DNA of 64,000 nucleotides from Armatimonadota bacterium (lineage in GTDB: Bacteria; Armatimonadota; Fimbriimonadia; Fimbriimonadales; Fimbriimonadaceae). The position numbers and the translations under genes were made by a program. The notes beneath the pieces were generated by a model. It had not been told where the DNA came from and ran no database searches. It was given only the letters and a program-made list of their open reading frames with translations. The stretch lies in contig JAFLBD010000001.1 of assembly GCA_017303935.1 (NCBI GenBank), positions 434,001 to 498,000 of the forward strand, given 5' to 3'. Shown here one piece after another: positions 35,298 to 44,442 of the stretch. Numbering within the stretch: position 1 is the stretch's first letter; each line of letters begins with the position of its first letter.

Positions 35298-35828
35298 ATG
35301 CCTGAAGTACTGTTGCTGAACTCGGATTTTGAGCCATTAAACGTGTGCCACATTCGTCGCGCCATGTCGCTGATCATGCTTGGAAAAGCGGAGATTCTTG
35401 AACATGGTGAAGAGGAGATCATGACCACTCACGGCGGCCTCGTCGCGCCGTCGGTTGTCCGAATGCGCTATCACGTGCGAAGGCCATTGCCGCAATTGCG
35501 ACTTTCGCGGCATAGCATCATGGCCAGAGACCATTACACCTGCCAATACTGCGGTGTGAAAGGCAAAGACCTGACGCTCGATCATGTGGTGCCGCGGTGG
35601 ATGGGTGGTCCGCACACTTGGGACAATTTGGTGGCATGCTGCCGAAAATGCAACCTGAAAAAGGCCGATAAGACCCCGAATCAGGCAAAGATGAAGTTGA
35701 AGACCACTCCTAGGCGCCCGCACTTCATCCCATATATTTCGTTGCCGGCTTACCTGAAAGCAAAGGATCAGGATCGATGGGAGTTCTACCTCCCCGTGTT
35801 CGATCACTTCGCCAAGGTCGCCAACTAG
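35298..35828 (+). CDS. HNH-family endonuclease
   Basis: The 176-residue protein has the HNH core with zinc-binding Cys pairs: CQYCGVKGKDLTLDHVVP, then GGPHTWDNLVACCRKCNLKKADK. The N-terminal part, about 80 residues, is a common companion of stand-alone HNH proteins (PEVLLLNSDFEPLNVCHIRRAMSLI). The substrate and role (DNA repair, defence or intein-like) cannot be told. GGAG lies seven bases before the ATG. It is preceded by the structured leader and converges with the next gene. Confidence 0.85.
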   Translation: MPEVLLLNSDFEPLNVCHIRRAMSLIMLGKAEILEHGEEEIMTTHGGLVAPSVVRMRYHVRRPLPQLRLSRHSIMARDHYTCQYCGVKGKDLTLDHVVPRWMGGPHTWDNLVACCRKCNLKKADKTPNQAKMKLKTTPRRPHFIPYISLPAYLKAKDQDRWEFYLPVFDHFAKVAN

Positions 35829-36820
35829 CCTCGCACGGGATAGCCGAGATTCGAGAGCACGTTCTTGGCCAGAGCCTGTAGGATTTTTTCGTTGTTCGGC
35901 TTGATGGTAAACACGGCAATCACGACTTCTCGTCCATCAGGCATTTTGAGGTAGGCCACGTCGTGATTTGCATCGCTGGTCCATCCTGCTTTGCTGTGGA
36001 GTACCGTGTTTGAAGCCAGAATTCCGCCGATGAAATTGATGCTCTGGTCGTCTGCTTTTGGGTTGTCCACCGGAATCTCGCGTTTCAGAAGTCCGAGCAT
36101 CCAATTGCACTTGTCCTTCCCAACGATCTTGCCGAGAGCGATCTCGCTCATCAGGCGGCAGGTTGCATTGGCGGTCAGAGAGTTTCGGTTCTTGGCTGGT
36201 CTTCCAATGGCTTGTGCCTCGCGTCCATAAGGTCCTTCGTTGTACGTGCGATTGAGCACATTGATGCCCTTGTAGCCAAGAGATTCGTACCACCGGTTTG
36301 CTTGCATACGTTTAGCGAGCCAGGCGTCGTACTCCTTGCCTTTGAGTTCTGGGCCAGGAAGCGCGCCGGTGCTCAAGTTGACGACGGCTCCGGTCGCGTC
36401 ATTGTTCGAATCGACAATCATGTCTCGCGCGGCGCGTTGATCTTCTTCGGTCATCTTCACCTTGCCGATTTCGACTTGGTGCGCGAGAAAGGCGAGCCAA
36501 AACAGCTTCACCACGCTGGCAGGATAGTAGGCGATTTCGCCGCCGTAGTTTCCACTCTGCCACGTCATGTTGGGGCGATCTAGGATGTTCACGGAAACGG
36601 CAAGGTCTGCCGGCGCAAACTTCTCATCAGGGAACTGAGTGATCGTCGCTTGAACCGAATCTTTGCACACTTGATCGATCGAACCGGAATTCATGAGGAT
36701 GAGATTGCTGAGGGCCACCGCGGTCAGGAGCATTAGGAAAGGATATCCCGTCGCATTCATCTGTGCCCAATTTTGCTGCGAAAAATTTGCAAAATTTGGC
36801 CGAGACAAGTTTTGCGACAA
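35825..36820 (-). CDS. Serine hydrolase of the class A beta-lactamase fold
   Basis: The 331-residue protein has an N-terminal membrane segment (YPFLMLLTAVALSNLILM) and a beta-lactamase/transpeptidase-like fold: SxxK appears as PASVVKLFW, SDN as DSNNDAT, and the KTG position reads HSKAGWTSD (Ala in place of Thr). It may be a D,D-peptidase or an antibiotic hydrolase; the changed third motif makes true beta-lactamase activity uncertain. TTG 36820 is used because it has an upstream TATACG box; ATG 36760 is the alternative. It overlaps the HNH 3' end by four bases. Confidence 0.7.
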   Translation of the reverse strand: MSQNLSRPNFANFSQQNWAQMNATGYPFLMLLTAVALSNLILMNSGSIDQVCKDSVQATITQFPDEKFAPADLAVSVNILDRPNMTWQSGNYGGEIAYYPASVVKLFWLAFLAHQVEIGKVKMTEEDQRAARDMIVDSNNDATGAVVNLSTGALPGPELKGKEYDAWLAKRMQANRWYESLGYKGINVLNRTYNEGPYGREAQAIGRPAKNRNSLTANATCRLMSEIALGKIVGKDKCNWMLGLLKREIPVDNPKADDQSINFIGGILASNTVLHSKAGWTSDANHDVAYLKMPDGREVVIAVFTIKPNNEKILQALAKNVLSNLGYPVRG

Positions 36821-36829
36821 AAGTTCGCG

Positions 36830-36835
36830 TATATT
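36830..36835 (+). promoter_or_regulatory. Promoter -10 box of the pseudopilin gene
   Basis: TATATT 40 bases upstream of the pseudopilin start, in the divergent region shared with the serine hydrolase gene. Confidence 0.4.
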
Positions 36836-36874
36836 GAAGTCTAGTCCATAAGTCCTAGGAGGACTGCAATACTT

Positions 36875-37840
36875 ATGAAATTTAATGCACGCCGTGGATT
36901 CACACTCATTGAGCTGCTAGTTGTCATCGCGATCATCGCAATTCTGGCAGCGATCTTGTTCCCTGTCTTCGCTCAGGCTCGAAAAGCCGCTTGGAAGACC
37001 GTCGACATTTCCAACTTCAAGCAAGTTGGCCTTTCCAGCATGATGTACGTCGACGATAACGACGATTCGTACATGATGTCGAACTCGGGACATAACTCCC
37101 GGGGATGGGGATTTGGTCCTCCGGACGTGGTCGTCGGTCAGGTCTTGCTCAATTACTCGAAGAGCTACGAAGTTTTCCGATGCCCGGTGGATGGTACGAA
37201 CAAAGACAACATCATCTTTGCCGACCACGCGCCAAACATCCCGTCAACCGTTGCGGCTCTCACACAAGTCCAAAAGGACTACATTCGCATGGTTCGAAGC
37301 AACATGGGTTACAACTACGTGTTCTTCAGCCCATGGCGACAAGGCGTTCGGGTCAACTACAGGAACACCTCTGCGGTGATCAATGGCAGTGAAATCACCA
37401 ATACCGCCGGAACCATCATGTTCGCCAACGCCATTTGGGATCGCAACGCTCGAAGTGGTGCTCCAATCGGAGGAGGGAACTGGGTCATCGAGGCTCCATG
37501 TGGGCAAGACAACTCCGGTGCTTATCTCCGGCCGATTTCGCAATATGCCCCAGGCTCCGGCGATGGCAGTTTGCACCACTATCCTGATGGATGGGCTGAT
37601 CCAACTCCGACGCTCAATAGCAATTCTTGGCTCGTCTATGGTGGCATGTGGCCATTCCATAACCAAGTCAAGTCGTCGTACAACCAACCTGGATTGATGG
37701 ATGGCGTCTGCGTCATCTCATTTGCTGATGGTCACGTGAAGCCGATGCAAGTCAAGCAAACCGTTGCGGGTTGCCGGCCATATGGTTCGCTGGGCGGCAA
37801 GGTTTTTGACGCGAGCGTTTATCTATGGGACCTCGACTAA
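36875..37840 (+). CDS. Pseudopilin-like protein with H-X9-DG type C-terminus
   Basis: The 321-residue protein starts with a type IV prepilin signal, [21 protein letters not shown], processed before Phe. The C-terminal [10 protein letters not shown] segment and overall size suit the DUF1559/H-X9-DG group common in Planctomycetes and Armatimonadota. It would be anchored at the inner membrane with a large extracytoplasmic domain. AGGAGG nine to ten bases before the ATG is strong. The small lipoprotein gene overlaps its 3' end. Confidence 0.85.
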   Translation: MKFNARRGFTLIELLVVIAIIAILAAILFPVFAQARKAAWKTVDISNFKQVGLSSMMYVDDNDDSYMMSNSGHNSRGWGFGPPDVVVGQVLLNYSKSYEVFRCPVDGTNKDNIIFADHAPNIPSTVAALTQVQKDYIRMVRSNMGYNYVFFSPWRQGVRVNYRNTSAVINGSEITNTAGTIMFANAIWDRNARSGAPIGGGNWVIEAPCGQDNSGAYLRPISQYAPGSGDGSLHHYPDGWADPTPTLNSNSWLVYGGMWPFHNQVKSSYNQPGLMDGVCVISFADGHVKPMQVKQTVAGCRPYGSLGGKVFDASVYLWDLD

Positions 37841-38016
37841 GTCTGTTCGCGACGCTGCTACTCGCTCTGCTGACACTGGGTTGCCAAGGCGACTCGATGA
37901 AGAAGGAGGAGAGCATGGATAGCGTTTTCAAGGACGCCGACGGGAAGGCTCGACCTGCCCCTGAGAAGGAACTCAGTGAGGGCCGAGCCGGAAGCGGAGT
38001 TCGAGGCGACAAATAA
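37825..38016 (+). CDS. Small lipoprotein overlapping the pseudopilin gene
   Basis: The 63-residue protein has a lipobox LTLGC (Cys20) after a hydrophobic signal, followed by an acidic-basic, disordered tail ([20 protein letters not shown]). It begins 16 bases inside the pseudopilin gene in another frame, which suggests coupled translation. The function is unknown. Confidence 0.6.
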   Translation: MGPRLSLFATLLLALLTLGCQGDSMKKEESMDSVFKDADGKARPAPEKELSEGRAGSGVRGDK

Positions 38017-38022
38017 TCAAAG

Positions 38023-38056
38023 ACAACGCCCATGCAAACGCATGGGCGTTGTTTTC
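38023..38056 (+). terminator. Intrinsic terminator
   Basis: A 13-bp stem (acaacgcccatgc with gcatgggcgttgt), four-base loop and TTTTC tail follow the small lipoprotein gene and precede nuoB. Confidence 0.88.
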
Positions 38057-38073
38057 GGTAGACTAAATCATTC

Positions 38074-38649
38074 ATGCCAAAGAAGATCGAAACCGTTGTT
38101 TTGCACGACAGTTCGACCCCAAAACTCGGTGATATCGAGAAGGGCGGAAACATCGTGTTGACCACAGTCGAACAGCTGATCAGTCAGGCACGCGCCAATT
38201 CGCTTTGGCCGCTCACTTTTGGTCTTGCCTGTTGCGCGATCGAAATGATGTCAACGGCCGCCAGCCGGTTCGATATTTCGCGATTTGGCTCTGAAGCCTT
38301 CCGCGCAACGCCTCGACAAGCAGACGTGATGATCATCGCTGGCCGATTGAGCAAGAAAATGGCTCCGGTCTTGCGCCAGATCTATGACCAGATGCCTGAG
38401 CCTAAGTGGGTGATCAGCATGGGTGCCTGTGCCAGCAGCGGCGGCGTCTACAACAATTACGCAATCGTCCAAGGAGCAGATCAAGTCGTCCCAGTCGACG
38501 TGTATGTCCCGGGTTGCCCGCCATCTCCTGATGCATTGATCTATGCGGTGATGAAGCTGCAAGAGAAGATCAAGCGCAGCAAGAATCCTCAGAAGTTTTC
38601 CGATCTCAAGCTGATCGAGATCAGTCCTCGAACCTTGGAGAACGCCTAA
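38074..38649 (+). CDS. nuoB: NADH-quinone oxidoreductase subunit B
   Basis: The 191-residue complex I subunit holds the N2 4Fe-4S cluster next to the quinone site. Ligands are Cys53, Cys54 (LACCAIE), Cys119 (MGACASSGG) and Cys148 ([11 protein letters not shown]). TAGACT at 38059-38064 lies nine bases before the ATG. It is followed three bases after its stop by nuoI, without the usual nuoC and nuoD between. Confidence 0.95.
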   Translation: MPKKIETVVLHDSSTPKLGDIEKGGNIVLTTVEQLISQARANSLWPLTFGLACCAIEMMSTAASRFDISRFGSEAFRATPRQADVMIIAGRLSKKMAPVLRQIYDQMPEPKWVISMGACASSGGVYNNYAIVQGADQVVPVDVYVPGCPPSPDALIYAVMKLQEKIKRSKNPQKFSDLKLIEISPRTLENA

Positions 38650-38652
38650 ACC

Positions 38653-39141
38653 ATGAGCTTTGATGTTTTTCGAGATGTAGCTAAACCGATCCTTTCCGGA
38701 TTTGGGATTACCGCCCGCCGGCTCAAGAACCCGAAGGTGACGATCAGTTACCCTGACGAACGTCGGGAACAGTATCAAAGAACTCGATGGCGACACTACC
38801 TCGTGCGCTACGATTCTGGATTGGAAAAGTGCATAGGTTGCTCGCTCTGTGCGGGAGCTTGCCCAGCGCGCTGCATCTACGTGGAAGCCGCCGAGAACAC
38901 TGACACCGAGCGCTACTCGCCAGGTGAGCGGTACGCCGTGCGGTATGAGATCAACATGATTCGGTGTATCTTCTGCGGCTATTGCCAAGAAGCGTGTCCG
39001 ACTGGTGCGATCGTCTTGCGGCAGAATTTCGAGCTCGCAGATTACAAGCGCGAAGACTTCATCTATACAAAAGAGCGTCTGCTGGAGAAATATCCGGGCG
39101 AAGCGGACGAGTGCTACAAGCGCGTTCCGACTATTCGGTAA
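38653..39141 (+). CDS. nuoI: NADH-quinone oxidoreductase subunit I
   Basis: The 162-residue ferredoxin-like subunit carries two 4Fe-4S binding motifs, [12 protein letters not shown] and [12 protein letters not shown], that pass electrons towards NuoB. The N-terminal region ([21 protein letters not shown]) is typical. It is the second and last gene of this mini-operon. Confidence 0.95.
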   Translation: MSFDVFRDVAKPILSGFGITARRLKNPKVTISYPDERREQYQRTRWRHYLVRYDSGLEKCIGCSLCAGACPARCIYVEAAENTDTERYSPGERYAVRYEINMIRCIFCGYCQEACPTGAIVLRQNFELADYKREDFIYTKERLLEKYPGEADECYKRVPTIR

Positions 39142-39160
39142 CCCTTTTCAGAACAAAATT

Positions 39161-39196
39161 AACCCTGGTACTGCTCAAGTTACCAGGGTTTTTTTC
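39161..39196 (+). terminator. Intrinsic terminator of nuoB-nuoI
   Basis: A 10-bp perfect stem (aaccctggta with taccagggtt) with a ten-base loop and a run of seven T. Confidence 0.92.
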
Positions 39197-39312
39197 ATTT
39201 TCCTGATGCAATTGCTAGTAGAAGTCAGTATTATTACTATGTTCGCTAAGGCTTTGGTACGAAATGTGCTTTCTGTAAAGAACATCGCCGGAAGCCGAGA
39301 GGTCATAGAACC

Positions 39313-39555
39313 ATGAAGGGACGCATCCTAGCACTACTTGTCCTATTTTGCGGAGTGAGCAATGCTCACGCCGTGGCTTTCGCGTCGCTCACAAAGATCC
39401 GCGATAATATGATCGACCACCCGACGGTGACTGTTGACGACGGATACCTGGAGAGCGAGATCGCTTTTGACGAGGTCCCGGTCTCGGAAGCGTTGGTTCC
39501 GATCGGATATCGTGAGCGCGACCTAGAGCAAGCGACCATCGGTTTATCGCTGTAA
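39313..39555 (+). CDS. Small secreted hypothetical protein
   Basis: The 80-residue protein has a clear signal peptide (MKGRILALLVLFCGVSNAHA) and a mature part of about 60 acidic residues (SLTKIRDNMIDHPTVTVDDG) with no recognised domain. GAGAGG lies upstream of the ATG. It is followed by a hairpin and stands alone. Confidence 0.6.
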   Translation: MKGRILALLVLFCGVSNAHAVAFASLTKIRDNMIDHPTVTVDDGYLESEIAFDEVPVSEALVPIGYRERDLEQATIGLSL

Positions 39556-39578
39556 ACACGCGCGCGCCAAGAAAGTTT

Positions 39579-39609
39579 AGAAGTGCCAGCACGAGTTGCT
39601 GGCACTTCT
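39579..39609 (+). terminator. Hairpin between the small secreted gene and the BMP transporter operon
   Basis: A 13-bp perfect stem (agaagtgccagca with tgctggcacttct) and five-base loop; the T tract after it is weak. Confidence 0.6.
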
Positions 39610-39645
39610 GCTGTTATCTTTGGGTAACTTCTCGTAAATCCAATC

Positions 39646-40680
39646 ATGTTTACGAAATGGCTCTCTCTTCTTTGTCTGCCGATCCTTCTTCTGGGTTGCA
39701 ACGGCGGCGCTAGCGGCTCTGGCAGTACCGACACTCCAAGTACAGATAAACCCGCCGCTCCAACTTCCACTTTGAAACCGGTCGAAGGGGAGTTTAAGGT
39801 CGCGCTGATCACTCCTGGCGAAGTGAGCGATGCCGGATGGAGCGCGATGGCGTACCAAGCGCTCAAGGGAGTGGAAGCGGTAACCGGTGCAAAAGTGAGC
39901 AATGAAGTCGCCGGAGGAACCAAGATCAAGGATTCCATGCGATCGTACGCTCAGGAAGGATATCACCTGGTTTTCGGACACGGATTTGAGTACAACGAGC
40001 CTGGCGTCGAGCTTGCCAAGGACTTCCCCAACACAGTCTTCGTGAGCAGTTCTGGTGGCAAAACCGCTTCGAACGCAGGTGCGTTTCGGTTCTACCTAGA
40101 GCAGGGCTTCTACTTGGCTGGAATCATGGCGGCAGAAATGTCCAAATCGGGCAGAATCGCCACCGTTGGTTTGGTTGGAATCCCGAGCATCGACAGCACT
40201 TTCAAGGCTTTTGAAGCGGGTGCAAAATCCGTCAAGCCAGAGATCAAAGTTGTCAACATCGGATTGCAGAACGGCACCGATGTCGCCGCTGCTAAGCAGG
40301 CCACCCTCAGCGCGATTGGCGAAGGAGCCGACTTTGTGATTCACCAGGCGAACAATGCCGCAAAGGGCGTCTTTGATGCTTGCGAAGAAAAGGGCGTCTA
40401 TGCCTTCGGTGCCAACTCGGACCAGAACGATAACAGCTCTGCGGTGATCGCTTCTGCGATCATCAATGCAAAACCCGCGTTCATCGACTTAGCAGAGCGC
40501 GTGAAGGCAGGGAAGTACGTTGGTGGCGTCGAGCTATTCGGTCTCGACAAGGGCGCGATTGACTTCATCGTCAACCCAGCGTTGGCTGGCAAAGTTTCGC
40601 CCGAAGCAATGGCCGCCGTAGAGAACGCGCGCGCTGAAATCAAAGCAGGCAAGTTGGTCGTTCCAAAGGACGAATTCTAA
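39646..40680 (+). CDS. BMP-family (nucleoside-type) ABC transporter substrate-binding lipoprotein
   Basis: The 344-residue protein has a lipobox LLLGC (Cys18), a Ser/Thr-rich linker and the BMP/PnrA fold: FKVALITPGEVSDAGWSAMAYQAL, IKDSMRSYAQEGYHLVFGHGFEY, ADFVIHQANNAAKGVFDACEEKG and GANSDQND. BMP proteins bind purine nucleosides or other small ligands. It heads a transporter operon with DinB-like, ATPase and two permease genes. Confidence 0.9.
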   Translation: MFTKWLSLLCLPILLLGCNGGASGSGSTDTPSTDKPAAPTSTLKPVEGEFKVALITPGEVSDAGWSAMAYQALKGVEAVTGAKVSNEVAGGTKIKDSMRSYAQEGYHLVFGHGFEYNEPGVELAKDFPNTVFVSSSGGKTASNAGAFRFYLEQGFYLAGIMAAEMSKSGRIATVGLVGIPSIDSTFKAFEAGAKSVKPEIKVVNIGLQNGTDVAAAKQATLSAIGEGADFVIHQANNAAKGVFDACEEKGVYAFGANSDQNDNSSAVIASAIINAKPAFIDLAERVKAGKYVGGVELFGLDKGAIDFIVNPALAGKVSPEAMAAVENARAEIKAGKLVVPKDEF

Positions 40681-40681
40681 A

Positions 40682-41149
40682 ATGTCACTCGCGGTCAAAG
40701 AGCACTTGCGGCAGACCATCGAACAGATGGCGGCATACTTTGAGAAGGACATTCTCGCCATTCCGGACGAACGATACGCGGTTAGTATCGGCGGCGTCAC
40801 GCGAACCCCAGCTGACATCGTTTACGAAGTCGCGGTCGTGAACAATCGGCTCGCGACACGACTTTCCGGCGGTGACCCAGGTCCTCCGCCCCAAGATGGG
40901 TTTATCACTGCCCCAGAGGATCAACAATCAAAATCGGCGGGCATTGATAGCTTCAAATTGAGCATCAAGAATCTTCTGGACGCGTGTGATGGATTGACCG
41001 AAGCGGACATGGACCAGGTCTATCATCTTCCGATGGGAGATATGAAGCCGAAGGACCTCTTGGGACTAGCTTCCGTACACGTTAGTTATCACCTGGGCCA
41101 GCTGAACTTCATTCAAGCGTTCTACGGCGATAATGAAGTTCACTGGTAG
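40682..41149 (+). CDS. DinB-like protein inside the BMP transporter operon
   Basis: The 155-residue protein has the four-helix DinB/YfiT pattern with metal-binding histidines in the C-terminal helix, HVSYHLGQLNFIQ. Members bind metal and often act as thiol transferases or have unknown roles. It starts two bases after the binding protein stop and is followed by the ATPase gene with an overlap, so it belongs to the operon. Confidence 0.75.
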   Translation: MSLAVKEHLRQTIEQMAAYFEKDILAIPDERYAVSIGGVTRTPADIVYEVAVVNNRLATRLSGGDPGPPPQDGFITAPEDQQSKSAGIDSFKLSIKNLLDACDGLTEADMDQVYHLPMGDMKPKDLLGLASVHVSYHLGQLNFIQAFYGDNEVHW

Positions 41150-42579
41150 TGCGCCCTAGCATGTTAATGGTTGCCGAGAAAATCACCAAGTCCTTTGGTC
41201 CGACAATGGCCTTGGAAACGGTGAGCGTTGAGTTCAAAAGCGGCGAGATACATGCTGTGATCGGCGAAAACGGAGCTGGGAAGTCCACCCTTATGAACGT
41301 TCTCGGCGGGTTCGTCATTCCGGACAGCGGGACACTAGAGATTGATGGAAAGCCCTGTCCCGTCGGTGACGTGAAAGCCATGCGAGCGATGGGGATCGAG
41401 ATGGTCCACCAACACTTTATGCTTGTCCCGGGGTTCAGCGTCGGAGAGAATTTGGTGCTTTCTTCGCTGTTTCACAACCGATCTCATTTCCAACCCCAAG
41501 AGGTGTTGCAACGCGCTCGCGCGAAGGCGGCTGAACTTGGATGGGAATTCGAGATGGATGCGATTACCGAATCGCTCCCGGTCGGAACGCAACAACGATT
41601 GGAGATTCTGAAAGCGCTCATCGCAGACGCCCAGATGATCATCCTTGATGAACCAACGGCAGTGCTTTCGGAAGACGAAGTCACGGATCTGTTCTCCGTC
41701 CTTCGCTCCTTAAAGGAGGACGGAAAAGCAGTCGTCCTGATCGCCCATAAACTTCGAGAGGTGCTTTCGATCGCCGACCGGGTGACGATTCTGCGCAATG
41801 GAAGACTCCAAGGAAGCCATACGATTGACGACTGCGACGAACAGATGCTCGCCAAGGAAATGCTGGGCGAAGATGCAGAATCCACAACTCGGACCTATGA
41901 GAAGGAAACAGGCGAATGCCTCGTCCGACTTGTTGATGTGAACTTGCGAGGTGATCGAGGAAACCTTGCCCTCGCAGGGCTATCCCTACAACTCCAAGCT
42001 GGCGAGGTGCTCGGAATCGGTGGAGTTGATGGCAACGGTCAACATGAACTCGCAGAGCTTGTTTGTGGACTACGCTCGCCGGAATCAGGCTCTGCGGACG
42101 TTCATGGCAAAGTCGCCTATATCCCCCAAGATCGGCGCGCGGAGGGTCTTAGCCTACATCAATCTGTGCAGGAAAACTTAATGATCTTGGACATGTTGCC
42201 AGATCGAATCAAGAAGTTTCAGCTGTTGAATCCATCAGAGATTCGAGCTTGGGCACAGGAACAGGTCGAAAAGTTTAATATAAAGGCTGAATCCGTTACA
42301 AAACCGGTCTCGGGATTGAGCGGTGGCAATCAGCAGAAAGTTGTGGTGAGCCGTGCGATCACCAAGAATGCTCCAATTCTCGTCGCCATGAATCCAACGC
42401 GTGGTGTGGATTTCAACTCAAGCGCGATGATCCGGGACCTGCTACGCCAAGTTGCTAGTGACGGCGTTGGAGTACTGCTCATCAGCAGCGATCAGGACGA
42501 ACTCAACGAAGTTGCTGATCGAATATTGTATCTATCTCGCGGAAAGCTGTACGAATCAAGGGTTGGCGCGGCTCTATGA
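41149..42579 (+). CDS. ABC transporter ATPase with two nucleotide-binding domains (BMP/sugar type)
   Basis: The 476-residue protein has a first domain with Walker A GENGAGKST, MIILDEPTAVLSEDE and the second, degenerate domain with GVDGNGQHELAELVCG and LSGGNQQKVVVSRAI. The fused form is usual for the nucleoside, ribose and xylose importers. GTG 41149 overlaps the DinB-like stop as TAGTG. Confidence 0.92.
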   Translation: MRPSMLMVAEKITKSFGPTMALETVSVEFKSGEIHAVIGENGAGKSTLMNVLGGFVIPDSGTLEIDGKPCPVGDVKAMRAMGIEMVHQHFMLVPGFSVGENLVLSSLFHNRSHFQPQEVLQRARAKAAELGWEFEMDAITESLPVGTQQRLEILKALIADAQMIILDEPTAVLSEDEVTDLFSVLRSLKEDGKAVVLIAHKLREVLSIADRVTILRNGRLQGSHTIDDCDEQMLAKEMLGEDAESTTRTYEKETGECLVRLVDVNLRGDRGNLALAGLSLQLQAGEVLGIGGVDGNGQHELAELVCGLRSPESGSADVHGKVAYIPQDRRAEGLSLHQSVQENLMILDMLPDRIKKFQLLNPSEIRAWAQEQVEKFNIKAESVTKPVSGLSGGNQQKVVVSRAITKNAPILVAMNPTRGVDFNSSAMIRDLLRQVASDGVGVLLISSDQDELNEVADRILYLSRGKLYESRVGAAL

Positions 42580-43586
42580 AGCGCGCGATCATTCTGGCTG
42601 CTGGACTGCTACTGATTTTGGTGCTGACGCTGCTTGCGTTTGGCTTGCCGATTGGCCCATCGCTTCAAATGTTGGCGAAAGGAGCATTTGACGGGGAAGT
42701 TGGATGGGGCCGGACACTCGCACGAACGACTCCATTGATCTTCACAGGACTCGGCATGGTAGTGGCATGGCGCGCCGGAATGTACAACATTGGCGGCGAA
42801 GGTCAGTACATTTTTGGTGGGATCTTTGGTGCGACCGTCGCAGCGGTAGGACAATCCTTGCCTCCGGCGTTGCTCATGATATTGATCCTGATTTCGACCG
42901 TCGTGGGAGGTGCACTTTACTCAAGCCTGGCAATTTGGCTCTACATCTCCCGCGGCGTCCAGATCGTGATCTCCACGATTCTGCTCAATTTCATCGCGAT
43001 CCAACTGCTCAGTTTCCTCGTGCGTGGCCCGCTGAAGGCGCCGGGCAAATTCCAACTCTCGCAAACGCTACGGCTTGATGACGCTGTCATGCTCACGCGC
43101 TTCAGCAACAAGAGTGATCTTCACGTCGGGTTCTTCCTCTCGATCCTCGCTGGACTCGCGTTGTGGCTCTATTTGTTTCGCAGTGAGGGTGGGCTCCAGA
43201 TTCGAATCGTGGGAGAAAACGCTCGTGCAGCGAAGGCGGCTGGGATGAATGTCGCCAAGATTCAATGGCGCGCGATGGCGATCTCTGGCGGATTGTGCGG
43301 ACTGGCGGGCGGAGTCGAATATCTGGGAATCTCTGGTGCGATAGACGCCGGGTTTGCCCAACAATGGGGATTCTACGGTATCCCAGTTGCGCTGTTAGCG
43401 GGCATCCACCCGGCTGGAGTTTTTGGCTCTGGTTTGTATTTCGGCGCGCTGTTTTCCGGCACACAGTACATGTCTCGTTTTGGATCAGGCGATCAGACGT
43501 TGATCTTTGTGATTCAGGGAGTGGCAGTACTCGGGCACGTTCTCCTAAATTACTACGCAAAGCGCAAGGAAGTGGAGCGTGTTTGA
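42576..43586 (+). CDS. BMP-type ABC transporter permease 1
   Basis: The 336-residue protein has about ten membrane helices and the binding-protein-dependent loop EGQYIFGGIFGATVAA, plus GLAGGVEYLGISGAI. This fits the BPD_transp_2 family of nucleoside permeases. ATG overlaps the ATPase stop codon (ATGA), showing translational coupling. Confidence 0.9.
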   Translation: MKRAIILAAGLLLILVLTLLAFGLPIGPSLQMLAKGAFDGEVGWGRTLARTTPLIFTGLGMVVAWRAGMYNIGGEGQYIFGGIFGATVAAVGQSLPPALLMILILISTVVGGALYSSLAIWLYISRGVQIVISTILLNFIAIQLLSFLVRGPLKAPGKFQLSQTLRLDDAVMLTRFSNKSDLHVGFFLSILAGLALWLYLFRSEGGLQIRIVGENARAAKAAGMNVAKIQWRAMAISGGLCGLAGGVEYLGISGAIDAGFAQQWGFYGIPVALLAGIHPAGVFGSGLYFGALFSGTQYMSRFGSGDQTLIFVIQGVAVLGHVLLNYYAKRKEVERV

Positions 43587-44442
43587 GATTCTGCGCTACG
43601 GCGCACCGGTTGCCCTTGCGGCATGTGGCGAGACGCTGGGCCAGCGAGCGGGCGTGCTGAACATCGGCCTTGAAGGGACCATGCTATCGAGCGCTTATGC
43701 AGGCGCAATCGTCGCAATTCGAACCCAAAATCCGTGGCTCGGGCTGGTCGCAGGAGTAATTGTGGGAGTGGTTTTCGCGCTGCTCAACGCACTGTTTGTC
43801 GTCAAACTCGCATCTGATCAAGTGGTGGTCGGCACAGCGATCAACCTCTTTTCTTTGGGACTCACAGGAACGCTCTATCGAGCTGAATTTGGTAAAAGCG
43901 GCACGCTGCTTAAAGTGCCGATGATCCCGGCATTGGCTCCTGGAATCGACTTTGTGACGGTCGCCATGATACTGGCGGTCCCGGCACTGACCTTTATTTT
44001 GTTCAAGACAAAATGGGGATTGCTCCTTCGATCCGCGGGCGAATATCCCCCCGCAACGGTCAGCAGTGGATTTGATGTGATCAAGATCCGCACGCAGGCG
44101 ATGCTGGTGGCGGGTGCAATGGCTGGTCTAGCAGGCGCGTATCTATCTGTGGGAGTATCGGGCAGCTTTGCAGAGGGATTCACAAACGGAAAAGGGTTCA
44201 TTGCGATCGCGTTGGTCACATTTGGTCGCTTCCGGCCGATCTGGGTTTTTGCCGCTTCGATGCTCGTCGGTGCCGCCGAACTTGTACAGTTTTGGCTCCA
44301 GGCCAAGTTCGGAACCGCGAACGTCCCAGCGGAATTCTTCATCGCACTGCCGTATGTCGTGGCTCTGCTTGTGTTGGTCATTTTGGGCAAAGGAACGCGG
44401 AGTCCAGGCGCGCTCGGAATACCGTTTCGGAGGAATTCGTGA
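43579..44442 (+). CDS. BMP-type ABC transporter permease 2
   Basis: The 287-residue second permease has the family motif GVLNIGLEGTMLSSAY and GLAGAYLSVGVSGSFAEGFTNGKGFIAIA. GTG 43579 overlaps the first permease by eight bases. It overlaps the pterin synthase gene by four bases, so the importer and that enzyme are in one operon. Confidence 0.9.
   Translation: MFEILRYGAPVALAACGETLGQRAGVLNIGLEGTMLSSAYAGAIVAIRTQNPWLGLVAGVIVGVVFALLNALFVVKLASDQVVVGTAINLFSLGLTGTLYRAEFGKSGTLLKVPMIPALAPGIDFVTVAMILAVPALTFILFKTKWGLLLRSAGEYPPATVSSGFDVIKIRTQAMLVAGAMAGLAGAYLSVGVSGSFAEGFTNGKGFIAIALVTFGRFRPIWVFAASMLVGAAELVQFWLQAKFGTANVPAEFFIALPYVVALLVLVILGKGTRSPGALGIPFRRNS

Noticed and set aside
34786-35337. Short open frames on both strands around the HNH leader
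   Set aside because: They have no motif, and the stretch shows pairing typical of a structured RNA instead.
35825-36820. An acquired antibiotic-resistance beta-lactamase
   Set aside because: The fold fits but the KTG position is altered, no mobile element is near, and base composition looks native.
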